Numbered from the stretch's first letter, positions 47,568-58,730 are shown. The stretch: 64,000 bases of DNA from Acidobacteriota bacterium (GCA_016213725.1 JACQZS010000135.1:1-64000), one strand, 5' to 3'. Notes: generated from the sequence alone by a model not told the origin. Program-made: numbers and translations.

Positions 47568-47598
47568 TGGAGTCCATTTGGAGTCCAAACGGAGTCCA
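47568..47598. repeat. Three (T/C)GGAGTCCA repeats with 11-bp period
   Basis: TGGAGTCCA 47568, TGGAGTCCA 47579, CGGAGTCCA 47590. Confidence 0.85.
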
Positions 47599-47936
47599 CG
47601 CCTCGCGGTACCCATCGCCTTTTCGACGGCTACCACGACCAGCACTGTGCTATCAACGGCTTGGTATCCATGGGGTGCAGGGGTGCCATCAACGAGGCCT
47701 TGTTCGCTGGTGGAGAAAACATTCAATCGCTCATAGGGGAACAGCTACCAGAGCCCCGGACGGGGGCACCAGCCGGCCTCCCTCGAAGCGCTGATCCTCC
47801 CTGGGGCCCTATCGCGTTTGCTGTTCCGAGGGGCCGATACTCGTTTACCGCGCCCGGTCGCGATACAGCCAGATATGGGCAAGCGCATCGTCTCCTGCAA
47901 ATTGTCTTAGCTTCTCGATAAACTGCGACTTGGACG

Positions 47937-49055
47937 ATGGGTATCGACCTCATCATCGGCATTGTCGGCTCGATCATCGCTGCCACCTTGATCGCGCTCA
48001 TGAAGTTCGGGATGAAAGACCACCTGCAGCGAAGAATGACGAGTCTGCGCACGAGGTGGATGTCACCGCTGCGGGTCGTTCTGGAGCGGAAAGGCACAGA
48101 TGCAGTGTCAGCGAAGCTCGTGACGTGGCTGAAAGAAGACCAGTACCAGCAAGGACCACGGGCGGGCCAATTCGGCAAACGCCAAGACATTGCCGAGACG
48201 ATTCGATTCGACCCAAACGAATCACCCCGTTTGAAGCCGAGGCTGTATCAGACGAGTTGGGCATGCATTGCGTTACGAAAACACAGTCTGTTGCCGGCCG
48301 CGCTCGAAAGGGCTCGCATCAGTCTGGAACGATTGATGGTCACGGGTTCCGTAATGGCGGTGATGCCGGCAAAGCGACCAGAGAAAGTTGAGGCGAAAGT
48401 TTCGGTTCGTCATACGCTGCGAGCAGCGCACACTCTCATGGTCTTGGTTCCAGGGTCACAACTCGCTACCTCCGTGTTGCGGAAGATGCTTGATCCCGGA
48501 TCACGCTGGGAATGCAAAGATGGCGGCTGGCCGCAGCACGAGTCGGCGCGCCCGTCCTCGGATCTCTGGGCATCGGTATACGCAATCGACTTTCTCGACT
48601 ACGTGCACACCAATTGCCCCGGGATGGCTCTGGCTGAGATGAGCGTGCTTAGTCCACTGCAAAGGACGGTGGCGCACCTTGCGCGGGAATGGCAGCGGAA
48701 CAGGTGGGCGTATCAAGGTGCGCCTGCCGCTGAGAATGTAATCCATATCCTGAATTGCGTGGCATTGGTGCTCAAGCGCTTGGAGCCGGAACTCCTTCGA
48801 AATGTTACCCACTTCATTGAACAGTGGATCACGGCTGAGCATCACGTGTCTGCGGCATATCTCAGAGAATGCGAGACCATCCAGTTGGGAGCCGCGTCGG
48901 CGCGATTCGCGTATTTCTGGTTCCTTGTAGACCGGAACGGCGAACGCTGGCGCACTCTGTATCAAGATGCCATCGAGCACTTCGAACTTGGGATGGATGC
49001 TTCTGACGTAGCTTTCCTGCTAGATCTGACAAATTCGATTAAGCACACCTCATAA
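47937..49055 (+). CDS. Hypothetical protein, N-terminal TM segment, possible alpha/alpha-toroid (prenyltransferase/cyclase-like) fold
   Basis: IIGIVGSIIAATLIALMKFG TM; ECKDGGWPQHESARPSSDLWASVYAIDFLDYV. Confidence 0.6.
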   Translation: MGIDLIIGIVGSIIAATLIALMKFGMKDHLQRRMTSLRTRWMSPLRVVLERKGTDAVSAKLVTWLKEDQYQQGPRAGQFGKRQDIAETIRFDPNESPRLKPRLYQTSWACIALRKHSLLPAALERARISLERLMVTGSVMAVMPAKRPEKVEAKVSVRHTLRAAHTLMVLVPGSQLATSVLRKMLDPGSRWECKDGGWPQHESARPSSDLWASVYAIDFLDYVHTNCPGMALAEMSVLSPLQRTVAHLAREWQRNRWAYQGAPAAENVIHILNCVALVLKRLEPELLRNVTHFIEQWITAEHHVSAAYLRECETIQLGAASARFAYFWFLVDRNGERWRTLYQDAIEHFELGMDASDVAFLLDLTNSIKHTS

Positions 49056-49319
49056 CGCGGTTTCGAAGACGAGGCGGATTCTTGAAAGTCGTTGAGCCGT
49101 GTGACTCTCAATCGACAACGCGCAGCCCCGGTTGGATCCTTAGATGATTCTTCTGTTGACGACACGAATCGCCGCCTGGTATTCATCGGCTGAACGCTGA
49201 ACACGGCGTTCCCCCAGAGGCGAGCGGGGCCTCTCGAAACTGCCCGCATCCCCAACACAAGAGAGCCGGGACTCTCGTGAAACTCCATCCCGCATTCGCG
49301 TCCGTACCCGTGTCTTCCC

Positions 49320-49640
49320 ATGCAGACCGAGATCCCGCTCTACAAGGCCGTCGGTGAACTCTGCGACCGGATCACTCCGGCGCGCATGGCCCGCCTGGAG
49401 AAGCTCGATCTGATCCAAATCGTCCGCCACAAGAAGGGGCACGTGAGCCGGCGCATCGTGCGGCAGCGTCCGGGCCATCCGCCGCCGGCGCGGCTGACTG
49501 ACTACATCGGCACGCGCTACAGCTTCCGCGAGCACCTCGAGAACGGGCACATCTGCTGGCGGCTACGGCGACTCGGGCGTGAGCATGAGTTGCGGCCGAT
49601 CTTCCTGCAGGTGGTGACGGGCTGCCTGGCGCGATCGTGA
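49320..49640 (+). CDS. Hypothetical protein
   Basis: 106-aa ORF, isolated; weak support. Confidence 0.35.
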   Translation: MQTEIPLYKAVGELCDRITPARMARLEKLDLIQIVRHKKGHVSRRIVRQRPGHPPPARLTDYIGTRYSFREHLENGHICWRLRRLGREHELRPIFLQVVTGCLARS

Positions 49641-50400
49641 TGCAATCCTGGGTCCTTCCTGGGCGGCGCGGCGGCGGGTGGAATGGTGCCACGATTTCGC
49701 CAGCGTCACGGGCTGAAATAGGTTGCCCGGTTGCCGGTTGCCACCCCAGGCGCTGATTCCGGAGATTTCTCATGGTCGACTCCCCTTCTGGAACAACAAG
49801 CGGCGGCGCGTCGAAGCAACGTACCTGAACTGTACCGTGACCCGATTGCACATCAGTGAATCACTCCCGCGGGATGAAAGAAGGGCGCAGGATTGCCGGG
49901 CCGAGAAGCGGCGCGAGAACTGATCCGGCTCCTCGCTCCAACGGCGCAGCGGGCGCCTCAGAACGCTGGGGGATAGGCACCTGCATTGGGTGCAGCTGAG
50001 CCAAGCGAAGTGGTTAGCCGCAGATTTTGAAACTGTGTTATGCGACGTGGGCGGAGGCAGGAACACCCGCGGGTGCAACCAGTAGGGGCCGAACCTGCCT
50101 CATGTGGATTCGGGGCGGAGGAACTCATTTGGCTTGAATAATATACGATCCTGCAGTATGATTCCGGTGGTATCCGGTGGTGTCCGGCGGGGACTGAAAT
50201 GTCACCTGGATTCTTTTGCAACTTCGTGGCTAAACTTGGCAGTCTGATGCGGATTCTGATCCGACTGGCAAAAAGCTGGAACCAAATTTCAGAAGCGTTG
50301 ACTCCCGTGTGCCGATCCAGTATACTCGCGTACCAGCCGAACCTCTTTAACTGGGGTGACGGTGGAGGCAGACTCGCTGAAGTGATGTGAAGGAGGAGGA

Positions 50401-53400
50401 ATGCTCAAACAACTCCGTTTGATGTTTGCAGTGGCACTGTTTCTGGCCTCGATGGCCAGCGTAAATGCCCAAGATGTCCGTGCCACGATCCTAGGGTCGG
50501 TCACCGACGGTTCCGGCGCAGCGGTGACGGGTGCGAAGGTCCGGGTGACATTCCTGGAACGCAACACGACCGTCGAAGTGGAATCGAACGAAACCGGCTC
50601 ATTCGCGACTCCATTCCTGACGCCCGGCATGTACCGGGTAGAGGTGGAAGCCAAGGGGTTCCAGAAGTATGTCCGCGAGAACATGCAATTGCAGGCGCAG
50701 GACCGTGCTCGCTTGGACATCAAGCTCACTCTGGGTGAGCTTACGCAGAGCGTGAGCGTCAGTGGTTCTGCGACTCAGCTCGAGACGGAGACGGCCAGCC
50801 GGTCGCAGGTAGTAGCGAGCGAGATCATCGCCAACTTGCCGACGCAAGGCCGCAACCCGTTCCAGATTGCCTGGGCGGCTGCAGGCGTGGTGAAGAGCGG
50901 TTCGTGGCGCTACCTCCGGTCGTTTGACATCGGCGGCACGACAGGCATTTCAATCAATGGCGGACGTGAAGGCCAGAATGAAGTCCTGCTGGACGGTATC
51001 AGCAATGTGCGCGCGGAATGGACCGTGATCAGCATTCCCACCACGGAGTCGGTGCAGGAGTTCAAGGTTCAGGCCAATACCTACGATGCGCAGTATGGGC
51101 GCACCTCGGGCGGCGTGATCACAATGGTGACCAAGGGCGGCGGCAACGACTTCCACGGCACGATGTTCGAGTACTTCCAGAACGACAAGCTGAACGCCAA
51201 TCAGAGTGAGCTGAACCAACCCGCCACCGTGGCCGGCGTTTATTATCCCAACGGCCGCAAGCCGCCAAACCACATCAACCAGTTCGGCGCCACCGGATCC
51301 GGCCCGGTTTACATTCCGAAACTTTTCAACGGCAAGAACCGCGCATTCTGGATGCTCTCCTGGGAGAGCATGCGGCAGCGTTCAGCCGACCCGGATGTGA
51401 AGACCTTCCCCATTCCTGAAATTCGGGGCGGCAACTTCTCGCAACTGTTCAACGCAGCGGGCCAGCAGGTGCAGATCTACGATCCGCTGACCACGAAGTC
51501 CGACGGCACGCGCACGCCGTTCGCGGGTAATATCATTCCCTCGAACCGTTTGGACCCCATCGCCCTCAAGCTCATGACGTTCTACCCGCAGCCGACGGCA
51601 CAGGGCAGCGGCCCGGCGCGCATCAACAACAATCCCTATCCGTCCATTTGGCGCGCCAGCTTCGATCAATTCGTAGGCCGCGCGGACGTCGTCGTCAATA
51701 CAAAGAACAACGTGTTCTTCCGCTACAACCAGAATCCATTCAGCGAATACCGCGCCGTGGTGTTTGGACTCGACAATCCGGCGGAGCCCACGGGTAACGC
51801 TCCGTTGCTGCGCAACGGACGCAACATCATGATGAACTGGACGTCCACGATCACCCCCACCGCCACGTTCGACCTGCGCTTCGGCCTAAATCGTTGGGAA
51901 GAGGCGGGAGGCAGCACGATCGGCGCCGGCTACGATCCGAAACAACTCGGCTTCGACCCCGGCCTGGTGAACCAGTTCACCGCCTACCAGTTCCCGGCGA
52001 TCAACATGGAAGGCTACCAGAACATGGGCGCCAACGCGGTGAGCCCGGGCATCCGCGACACTTATAGCTTGCAGCCCAACTTCAACAAGATCATGGGCAA
52101 GCACTTTCTGAAGATGGGCGCCGAAGTTCGCCGTTACAACCGAGCCAACTCCGGCGGCGGCTATCCTTCCGGAAACTACACCTTCAACAAGAACTGGACA
52201 CAGGCGGTGTCGAACCGTGCCGATGCGACGTCTGGCAACGGTTATGCGACCCTCCTATTGGGCTACGCCAGTTCGGCATACGTCCAGAAGACGATTGACC
52301 CTTACTACCGGCACTACTACTATGCCGGCTTCTTCCAGGACGACTGGAAGGTGAACCACCAGCTGACTTTGACCTTCGGAGTGCGCTGGGACGCCGAATC
52401 CGGCAACGTGGAGCGCTACAACCGAATGGTGAACGGCCTGGACTACAACGCCGCCAGCCCGATTGCGAACCAGGTTACCGGGCTCAACCTCATGGGCGCC
52501 ACACTTTTCGCGGGTTACAATGGAACGCCTCGTTCCCTGATCGATACTCCCTTGACGAGCTGGCAGCCCCGCGTCGGCGCAGCCTACAAGCTGAAGGACA
52601 CCTGGGTGCTCCGCGGCGGATACGGGCTCTATTACATGGGTGAGGACAGCATCGGTTCCACCAATGGCTTCAGCCGCCAGACCGACGCCATCGTTACCAC
52701 TGGAGACCTCACGCCGTACCCGGGCCTTAAGCTCGCCAACGAGTTCATCGCCTTGCCGGGTGGTAAGCTCCTGGATCCTATCGGGACATCCAAGGGCGCC
52801 AGCAGCTTCCTTGGCGAGTCGATTGCGTCGTTCAAGAGGAACCGTGCCCTGCCGCACGTCCACACGTACTCCTTCGACATTCAGAAGGAAATCAAGGGCG
52901 GAATGCTGATTGAAGTCGGCTATGCCGGCAACACGGCCCGTAACCTGCAGGTGGTGGGAAACAACTTCGTCCTGAACTACGTTCCCACCAGCCAGCTGGG
53001 CCGCCGCACCTCCACCGGCGCCATCGACACCGCCTACTACACGGCCCTGGTGCCCAACCCCATGGCCGGGCTGATCCCCAATAACGCCACGCTCAACGGC
53101 AGCACCATCCAGCGCCAGATCCTCTGGCGGGCCTACCCGCAGTTCAGCGATCCCAGGGCATATGATGTTCCGGTCGGCCGTGCGCAGTTCCATGGCATGA
53201 GCGTGAAAATCACCAAGCGGCTTTCGCACGGCCTCAGCTTCCTGTCGAGCTTCTCGATTGGCAAGAACCTGCGCCAGACCCGGCCACTCAACGCTCAGGA
53301 CTTCTCGCTAGCCACCTGGGAAAGCACCCCGCTGGTCAAGGAGCCCGATCAGAACATCGACACGCCGCGCAAGTTCGCCATCGCTGGTATCTACGAACTC

Positions 53401-53901
53401 CCGTTTGGTCACGGCCGCCGTTTCGCCGGCGACGCCAAGGGCTGGGTGGATCAGGTGATTGGCGGCTGGCAGGCCAACTTCAATGTGACCTACCAGGTCG
53501 GCTGGGTCGTTGACTACCCCAATGCCCCGCAAAACGCTCCCGGCAGCGCCAAGCTCGAGAATCCGACCAACAAACAGTGGTTCAACACTTCGCTCTGGAA
53601 GACCTCTTCCGGCACGCCGGTGGCCACGCAGGAGCCCTTCACGCTGCGCACCTTCCCCTTCCTGTTCAGCGACGTTCGCCGGCCGGGCTACAAGAACTGG
53701 GACTTCTCGCTCTCCAAGATCTTCCCGATCACGGAGCGGCTGCACCTCCAGTTCCGTGCCGAAGCCGTCAACATCATGAATCACCCGTGGTTCGCCGACA
53801 TGGCTTCCACGGACGTAACCAACGCCGCTTTCGGGCAGTTGAATACGACGCAGCGCAACCTCCCGAGGTTCGTCAAGCTCGGGCTGCACCTGACCTTCTA
53901 G
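50401..53901 (+). CDS. Large TonB-dependent receptor with N-terminal carboxypeptidase-regulatory-like domain (Oar-like)
   Basis: Signal peptide; ATILGSVTDGSGAAVTGAKVRVTFLERNTTVEVESNETGSFATPFLTPGMYRVEVEAKGFQ; plug DGISN, beta-barrel repeats; AGGAGG RBS before ATG. Confidence 0.92.
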   Translation: MLKQLRLMFAVALFLASMASVNAQDVRATILGSVTDGSGAAVTGAKVRVTFLERNTTVEVESNETGSFATPFLTPGMYRVEVEAKGFQKYVRENMQLQAQDRARLDIKLTLGELTQSVSVSGSATQLETETASRSQVVASEIIANLPTQGRNPFQIAWAAAGVVKSGSWRYLRSFDIGGTTGISINGGREGQNEVLLDGISNVRAEWTVISIPTTESVQEFKVQANTYDAQYGRTSGGVITMVTKGGGNDFHGTMFEYFQNDKLNANQSELNQPATVAGVYYPNGRKPPNHINQFGATGSGPVYIPKLFNGKNRAFWMLSWESMRQRSADPDVKTFPIPEIRGGNFSQLFNAAGQQVQIYDPLTTKSDGTRTPFAGNIIPSNRLDPIALKLMTFYPQPTAQGSGPARINNNPYPSIWRASFDQFVGRADVVVNTKNNVFFRYNQNPFSEYRAVVFGLDNPAEPTGNAPLLRNGRNIMMNWTSTITPTATFDLRFGLNRWEEAGGSTIGAGYDPKQLGFDPGLVNQFTAYQFPAINMEGYQNMGANAVSPGIRDTYSLQPNFNKIMGKHFLKMGAEVRRYNRANSGGGYPSGNYTFNKNWTQAVSNRADATSGNGYATLLLGYASSAYVQKTIDPYYRHYYYAGFFQDDWKVNHQLTLTFGVRWDAESGNVERYNRMVNGLDYNAASPIANQVTGLNLMGATLFAGYNGTPRSLIDTPLTSWQPRVGAAYKLKDTWVLRGGYGLYYMGEDSIGSTNGFSRQTDAIVTTGDLTPYPGLKLANEFIALPGGKLLDPIGTSKGASSFLGESIASFKRNRALPHVHTYSFDIQKEIKGGMLIEVGYAGNTARNLQVVGNNFVLNYVPTSQLGRRTSTGAIDTAYYTALVPNPMAGLIPNNATLNGSTIQRQILWRAYPQFSDPRAYDVPVGRAQFHGMSVKITKRLSHGLSFLSSFSIGKNLRQTRPLNAQDFSLATWESTPLVKEPDQNIDTPRKFAIAGIYELPFGHGRRFAGDAKGWVDQVIGGWQANFNVTYQVGWVVDYPNAPQNAPGSAKLENPTNKQWFNTSLWKTSSGTPVATQEPFTLRTFPFLFSDVRRPGYKNWDFSLSKIFPITERLHLQFRAEAVNIMNHPWFADMASTDVTNAAFGQLNTTQRNLPRFVKLGLHLTF

Positions 53902-53918
53902 TTCGATCTGTTTCCGGC

Positions 53919-53953
53919 AAAAAGGAGGCCCCTAACCGGGGCCTCCTTTTTCT
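53919..53953 (+). terminator. Intrinsic terminator after TonB receptor
   Basis: Perfect 14-bp stem AAAAAGGAGGCCCC-TAACC-GGGGCCTCCTTTTT followed by T-rich tract. Confidence 0.95.
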
Positions 53954-54018
53954 TTCCTCTCTCACTGGATTGATGGGTGCGCCAGGGTTATGTGGAGGGA
54001 CGCAGGGGGCCTGCGAGC

Positions 54019-56025
54019 TTACTTCCAGATGGGGACTCCGAGTTCGGAGAAGCGGGCGGCCCCGTTGAGGAAGTGGGCGGTGATCCAGAAGACGGTCCAG
54101 GCTTCGTGATAGCCTCCGCGCATTTCAGTGATCGCAACGTCGCGGCCGAGCTGGGCGTAGTTGGTCTGCTGGAGTTGCTCGCCCTGGCTGCCGTGGGGGT
54201 CGATGATCTGGCCGGCGGAGCGGTACATGACGAGGGCGAGCTGGCGGAGGTCGGCGCGGTTGTCGATCTGGCCGAGGCGGTAGACGTCGGGCGCGGTGAG
54301 GGCGCCCCAGACGTCGAGGTGCTGGTTCTGGACGGAGACGGAGGTCCCGCCGCGAGTTCGGGCGCGATGATCGGTGAGGCGGCCGGCGGGCTCGGGGACG
54401 TCCCAGACGTAGGTGTAGGTGAGCATGACGTCGGCGGCGTGGCGGGTCCAGCGGAGATGTTCGGGGGAACGGGTGAGTTCGTAGAGTTCGAGAAAGCCGG
54501 CGAAAGCGAGGGCGGCGCCCTCTTTGTCTTCGCAGGAGGCGTCGGAGGTGCCGCCCCAGTAGGGCTCGGACATGTTGAAGTGGCGCTGGGCGTAGTGCCG
54601 GGCGGCGGCGCGGCCGGCCTGGCGGTAGCGGGGGTTAGAGAAGAGCACGGAGGCTTTAATGAGCGGGGCGATGAGGGAGGCCTCGTTGGTGGAGCGGGGA
54701 TGCCAATTGGAATCGAGGATGCGGGCGGAGTGGACATCGGCGGCGTGCTTCAGGAACTCCTCCCACCTGGCGGTCTTCAGGCCGCGCGTGCGGCCGGCGG
54801 CGATGGCGCGGGCGATGGTGAGCATGGCCTGGCCCTGGTTGAGGAACTCCTGGCTGTGCCACTGCTTCTTGCTGAGGTCGTACCAGGTGTGGAAGCCGGC
54901 GTCGTAGAACTGGGCGGTGGAGAGGAAGTCGAGTGATTTCTGGACGTACGTCAGGGCTTTGGAATCGTTGAGGCCGGGGGCGAGGATTTGAAGAGCGTAG
55001 CCGAGAGCTTCAGCCTGGCCGGTCCAGCCCATGACTCCCTGGGTGCGATCGACGTACTTCTGGAATATCGCGTAGTCGGAGGTTTCGCGCCAGCGCGTGA
55101 GGGCGTAGCGGTACTTGGCGCGGACGATTTCAGGGATGGCGGGAAGGTCCTCGGCGTAGAAGGGCTTGAAGAGGGCGATGGAACTGCGGACGGAGGTTTG
55201 GAAGGCGCTGCCGGGCTGCGTGACGGGGAAGGCTTCGAGATAGAAAGACTTTTCGACAACGGCATTGGGCGGGAGGTTCAGATAGGCGTTGTCGTAGGGG
55301 ACGAAGCTGCGTTGGGCGGCTTTGATGACGGAGCGTTTGCCGTTGGAGGCGCAGGGGCCGGAGAGGGCGGTGAGTTCGGTGGCGCCTTGCTGAGCGATGA
55401 CGCCGAGGGACCACCACTGGTCGTGCAGGTTGGCGTAAGGGACGGGGGAGGGGATGGTGTGGAGTGAGGCGCCCCAGAGCTTCGCGCCGCGTTGGAGTTC
55501 AAGCGAGGCGAAGGGCATGGGGTAGCGGTGCTCTTCATAGATGGACTCTTCGCCGGGCCTGCCGGTGGAGACGGGGGTGCGGCCGCTGCGGGCGCCAGAG
55601 GGATTGCCGAAGTAGAGGATGCCGGGCAGGACGGGCTGCGCGGATTCAGACGGGGCCATGAAGCGGACGGAGAGGGTGGCCTGACTGAGGGGCTGCTTGC
55701 CCTTCCAGGTGAAGCGGCGCAGGCCGCGGACGAGGCCATTTTCGAGGCGGTAGGCGTCTTCGAGCTGAAGGGTTCCGCCGCAGGCGCTGAGTTCGCCTTT
55801 GAGGATGGTCCATTCGCCGGCGGTGAGGGTTTGCGTGGGGGAGGCGTGGTGCCAATCGGCGGGCCAGCCATCGCGCCAGGCGCAGGAGACAGACCAGAGA
55901 CCTTCGGCGGGCGACTCTGCGACCACTTCCGCGCCGGCTAGAACTTGGACGCGGTTGTTTGCGATGCGGAAGTCGGCGGCCGGCAGGAGGCCGGCAATAA
56001 GGAGGACGGAGGGGCGGAGTCGCAT
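54019..56025 (-). CDS. Secreted hypothetical protein, possible six-hairpin glycosidase-like fold
   Basis: Signal-like MRLRPSVLLIAGLLPAAD; SQATLSVRFMAPSE, YALTRWRETSDYAIFQKYVDRTQGVMGWTGQAEALGYALQILAPGL helical repeats. Confidence 0.7.
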   Translation of the reverse strand: MRLRPSVLLIAGLLPAADFRIANNRVQVLAGAEVVAESPAEGLWSVSCAWRDGWPADWHHASPTQTLTAGEWTILKGELSACGGTLQLEDAYRLENGLVRGLRRFTWKGKQPLSQATLSVRFMAPSESAQPVLPGILYFGNPSGARSGRTPVSTGRPGEESIYEEHRYPMPFASLELQRGAKLWGASLHTIPSPVPYANLHDQWWSLGVIAQQGATELTALSGPCASNGKRSVIKAAQRSFVPYDNAYLNLPPNAVVEKSFYLEAFPVTQPGSAFQTSVRSSIALFKPFYAEDLPAIPEIVRAKYRYALTRWRETSDYAIFQKYVDRTQGVMGWTGQAEALGYALQILAPGLNDSKALTYVQKSLDFLSTAQFYDAGFHTWYDLSKKQWHSQEFLNQGQAMLTIARAIAAGRTRGLKTARWEEFLKHAADVHSARILDSNWHPRSTNEASLIAPLIKASVLFSNPRYRQAGRAAARHYAQRHFNMSEPYWGGTSDASCEDKEGAALAFAGFLELYELTRSPEHLRWTRHAADVMLTYTYVWDVPEPAGRLTDHRARTRGGTSVSVQNQHLDVWGALTAPDVYRLGQIDNRADLRQLALVMYRSAGQIIDPHGSQGEQLQQTNYAQLGRDVAITEMRGGYHEAWTVFWITAHFLNGAARFSELGVPIWK

Positions 56026-56038
56026 GGCGAGTGATGAG

Positions 56039-57445
56039 TTATTGAGGAAGGACGGTGATAATGACTCGGCGGTAGCGGGTGAGGCGCGGCGTTCCGTTGT
56101 CGGTGACGGCCAGAACAATGTGGATGGTTTCCGGCTTGGCGACGTTGGGCGCGGTGAAGGAGGCCAGGGGCTTGTCGAGGTCTTCGATGACGAGAGCGAG
56201 GGGGGTGCGGGAGTTGGAGATGGGGACGGTGGAGGGCTCGGGGTAGTAGATCCACTGGTAGGAGAGGGTGTTGTTGTCGGGATCGGAGGAGCCTTCGGCG
56301 CTGAGGCGGACGCGTTCGCCGGAACGGGCGGTGAGGCGGTCTGAATGGTTGAGGGCAGCGGCAGGCGGATGGTTGGCGGCGGCGAAGGGTTTGATGGTCC
56401 AGTCCATGCGCGCGGAGAAGTCGTTCTGAAAGGCCTCGCGCCAGCGCCAGATGGTGACTTTGTTGCCGGAGTGCCACTTGCCGTCGATGCCTTGGGCTTC
56501 GTCTTCGGCGTCGGACCAGAAGGGGCGGGTTTCGGGCTCGATCAGCCACTTGCGCATGCGGGGCGTGTAGAACTCGTAGCGGCCGCCCCAACTGCCCCAG
56601 TCGGGGTGTTCGGGGTTGCCGAGGCCGTTCTGAATGAGGAAGAGGAACGACGGGGTGTCGCCTTCCATGAGGAACTTGGTGATGGGGTAGAGGGCGCCGA
56701 GGGGGCCTTTGGCGCGGACATGGGTATCGAGCCAGGGGTTGTCGACGATGGTGAAATCGGCGCCGGCGAAGCGGCCATGGAAGTTGTCGCCGCTGATGGC
56801 GGACCAGGTGGCGTGGTGGTAGGCTCCGGCGGCATGGTAGCCGGGGCTGGCGACGTAGAAGAGACTGGGGAAGGTCTTGCGGAGCCAGGGGCCGCTGTCG
56901 TCCTGATCGGAGATGGTGTAGACGCGGAGTTTTGCGACGAACTTTTGGAGGTCTTCTGGAGAGCGTGTTTGGCGGATTTTGTAGAGAGCCTGGGCGAGGC
57001 AGTTGGGTCCGCCCCAGACGACGACCCAGACGGGGCGGGGGTCGTCGCGGTCGACGACTTCGATGATGCGGTCTGAGCCGGGGGAGTCCATGTCTTTGCC
57101 GACGGCGTTCATGCCGAAGGCGGGGCGGCCGTCGCGGATGACGGATTGGAGGTAAGCCTCAGTGGGAAAGCCAGGTTCGTGCAAGATGAGGTTGTCACGG
57201 ACCCTGCCATAGGCTGCGACGATTTCGCGAATGTGAGCGGAGGCGGTGCGGGTGCGCTGGTGGACTGAGGTGGTGGCGACGACGGCTTCGACGTCGAAGT
57301 GGTTGGAGTAGACAAGGAAGCGCACCATGGATTGGGTGTCGTCGGGCTCGTTCTCGATATCGGTGAGGACGACGACGCGGGGTTTGGACGGGGCGGCGAC
57401 GGCGATGCAGGAGGCCAGGAAGAGAAGCGAGACAGCGAGTTTCAT
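56039..57445 (-). CDS. DUF1593 (nucleoside hydrolase-like) secreted protein
   Basis: [57 protein letters not shown]; Ig-like C-terminus. Confidence 0.88.
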   Translation of the reverse strand: MKLAVSLLFLASCIAVAAPSKPRVVVLTDIENEPDDTQSMVRFLVYSNHFDVEAVVATTSVHQRTRTASAHIREIVAAYGRVRDNLILHEPGFPTEAYLQSVIRDGRPAFGMNAVGKDMDSPGSDRIIEVVDRDDPRPVWVVVWGGPNCLAQALYKIRQTRSPEDLQKFVAKLRVYTISDQDDSGPWLRKTFPSLFYVASPGYHAAGAYHHATWSAISGDNFHGRFAGADFTIVDNPWLDTHVRAKGPLGALYPITKFLMEGDTPSFLFLIQNGLGNPEHPDWGSWGGRYEFYTPRMRKWLIEPETRPFWSDAEDEAQGIDGKWHSGNKVTIWRWREAFQNDFSARMDWTIKPFAAANHPPAAALNHSDRLTARSGERVRLSAEGSSDPDNNTLSYQWIYYPEPSTVPISNSRTPLALVIEDLDKPLASFTAPNVAKPETIHIVLAVTDNGTPRLTRYRRVIITVLPQ

Positions 57446-57452
57446 GGGGGTG

Positions 57453-58730
57453 CTAGTTGGATTTGGGCTGAGCGCAGCGAGCGATACGGGCGGCGAAGTC
57501 TTTCAGGAATTCGGCGCGCCATTGGTTGACGGATTTTGCGCCGGGGTAGACGCCTTCGGCGAGCGCGGGATCGGGCGAGTCGATCCACCAGTTGGGATGG
57601 ATGGTGGACGGCAGCGAGGTCTTCTCGGGCGGCGGAGGAACGGCGGTGAACCTGCCCTGGATGCCATCGAGGGCGGGGAAGTCGCTCTTGACGGCAAAGG
57701 ACCAGGCCTTGGCATCGCGCGGAGAGAAGCGGAAGCGGAGGGTGTTGCCATCGAGGGCGGCTGGAGTGTTGATGCGATTGTCTACGACCACGCGGACGGA
57801 GTGCCGTGCGGTGAAGCCGTCGGGTACGGCGATGGCGTACTCCACAACGCCGAAGACTTCTGCATGATCGGCTTCTGTGGTCCAGCGGGTGAAGACGGTC
57901 TTGCGATGGTCCCAGATGCGAGCGTAGCTGCCGCCCCAACTGGGAGCGGCGGGGTTTTCCGGATCGCCCTTGAGGAGGAAGTTGACGGAGGGGGTGTCGC
58001 CCATCTTGATGGCGCCCTTGAGGAGAGAGGCGAAGAAGGAGCCGAGGGCGCCGCGGCCGGCGACGTAGGCGGAGACGAACGTGGAGTTGCCGAGGTCGCC
58101 GGATTGATCGCCGCCCACGAAGTAGCCGCGGTAAGTTGCATTCGATTCGACGATCCAGAGCTTGGGGTGATTCTGTTCGATGTAGTTGTAGGCGTGGACA
58201 CTCCACATTTTGTTGGGGCCGCCGATGAAGTAGACGCGGAGTTTGGGGAGGATGTCGGGGGCGTCGTGGAGGGCCTGGGCGAGGTCTTCGATACCGCCCC
58301 AGACGAGGACGTAGAGGGGGCGGGGGTCTGGCTTGCGGGCGCACTGGACGATCCAATTGGAGCCATCGGTAGCGGCGCCGAAGCCGGCGGGGCCGGGACT
58401 ATCGAATGCGCCCTGTTTGGAGATGGAGCGGAGGGTGGCGGGCGCGGGATAGCGGGCGGACCAGGTCTTGAGCTTGGGGTAGTCCTGCTGGTAGAGATCG
58501 ATGACCTGAAGGATGTGTTGGAGGCGGCCGGGGCCGTAGGGAGAGGAGACGATGCCTTCGACGTCGAACGAGTCGGCGTAGAGGAGGAAGTGGACCATGG
58601 ACTGGAAATCGTCGGGGTCGGTGCCGCCGATATCGGAGGAGACCAGGACGCGGTGGCGGTGGCCGGAGAGGGCGCCGCGGTCGGCCGCGGAGAGAAGAAT
58701 CGGCAGGATGAGGAGGAAAAGGAACTTCAT
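57453..58730 (-). CDS. DUF1593 (nucleoside hydrolase-like) secreted protein, second copy
   Basis: [56 protein letters not shown]; likely start [16 protein letters not shown]. Confidence 0.88.
   Translation of the reverse strand: MKFLFLLILPILLSAADRGALSGHRHRVLVSSDIGGTDPDDFQSMVHFLLYADSFDVEGIVSSPYGPGRLQHILQVIDLYQQDYPKLKTWSARYPAPATLRSISKQGAFDSPGPAGFGAATDGSNWIVQCARKPDPRPLYVLVWGGIEDLAQALHDAPDILPKLRVYFIGGPNKMWSVHAYNYIEQNHPKLWIVESNATYRGYFVGGDQSGDLGNSTFVSAYVAGRGALGSFFASLLKGAIKMGDTPSVNFLLKGDPENPAAPSWGGSYARIWDHRKTVFTRWTTEADHAEVFGVVEYAIAVPDGFTARHSVRVVVDNRINTPAALDGNTLRFRFSPRDAKAWSFAVKSDFPALDGIQGRFTAVPPPPEKTSLPSTIHPNWWIDSPDPALAEGVYPGAKSVNQWRAEFLKDFAARIARCAQPKSN

Noticed and set aside
52255-54936. Minus ORF 52255-53229 and plus ORF 53977-54936
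   Set aside because: Antisense to the TonB receptor and to the secreted protein 54019-56025; the latter is Gly/Val/Glu-rich shadow sequence.
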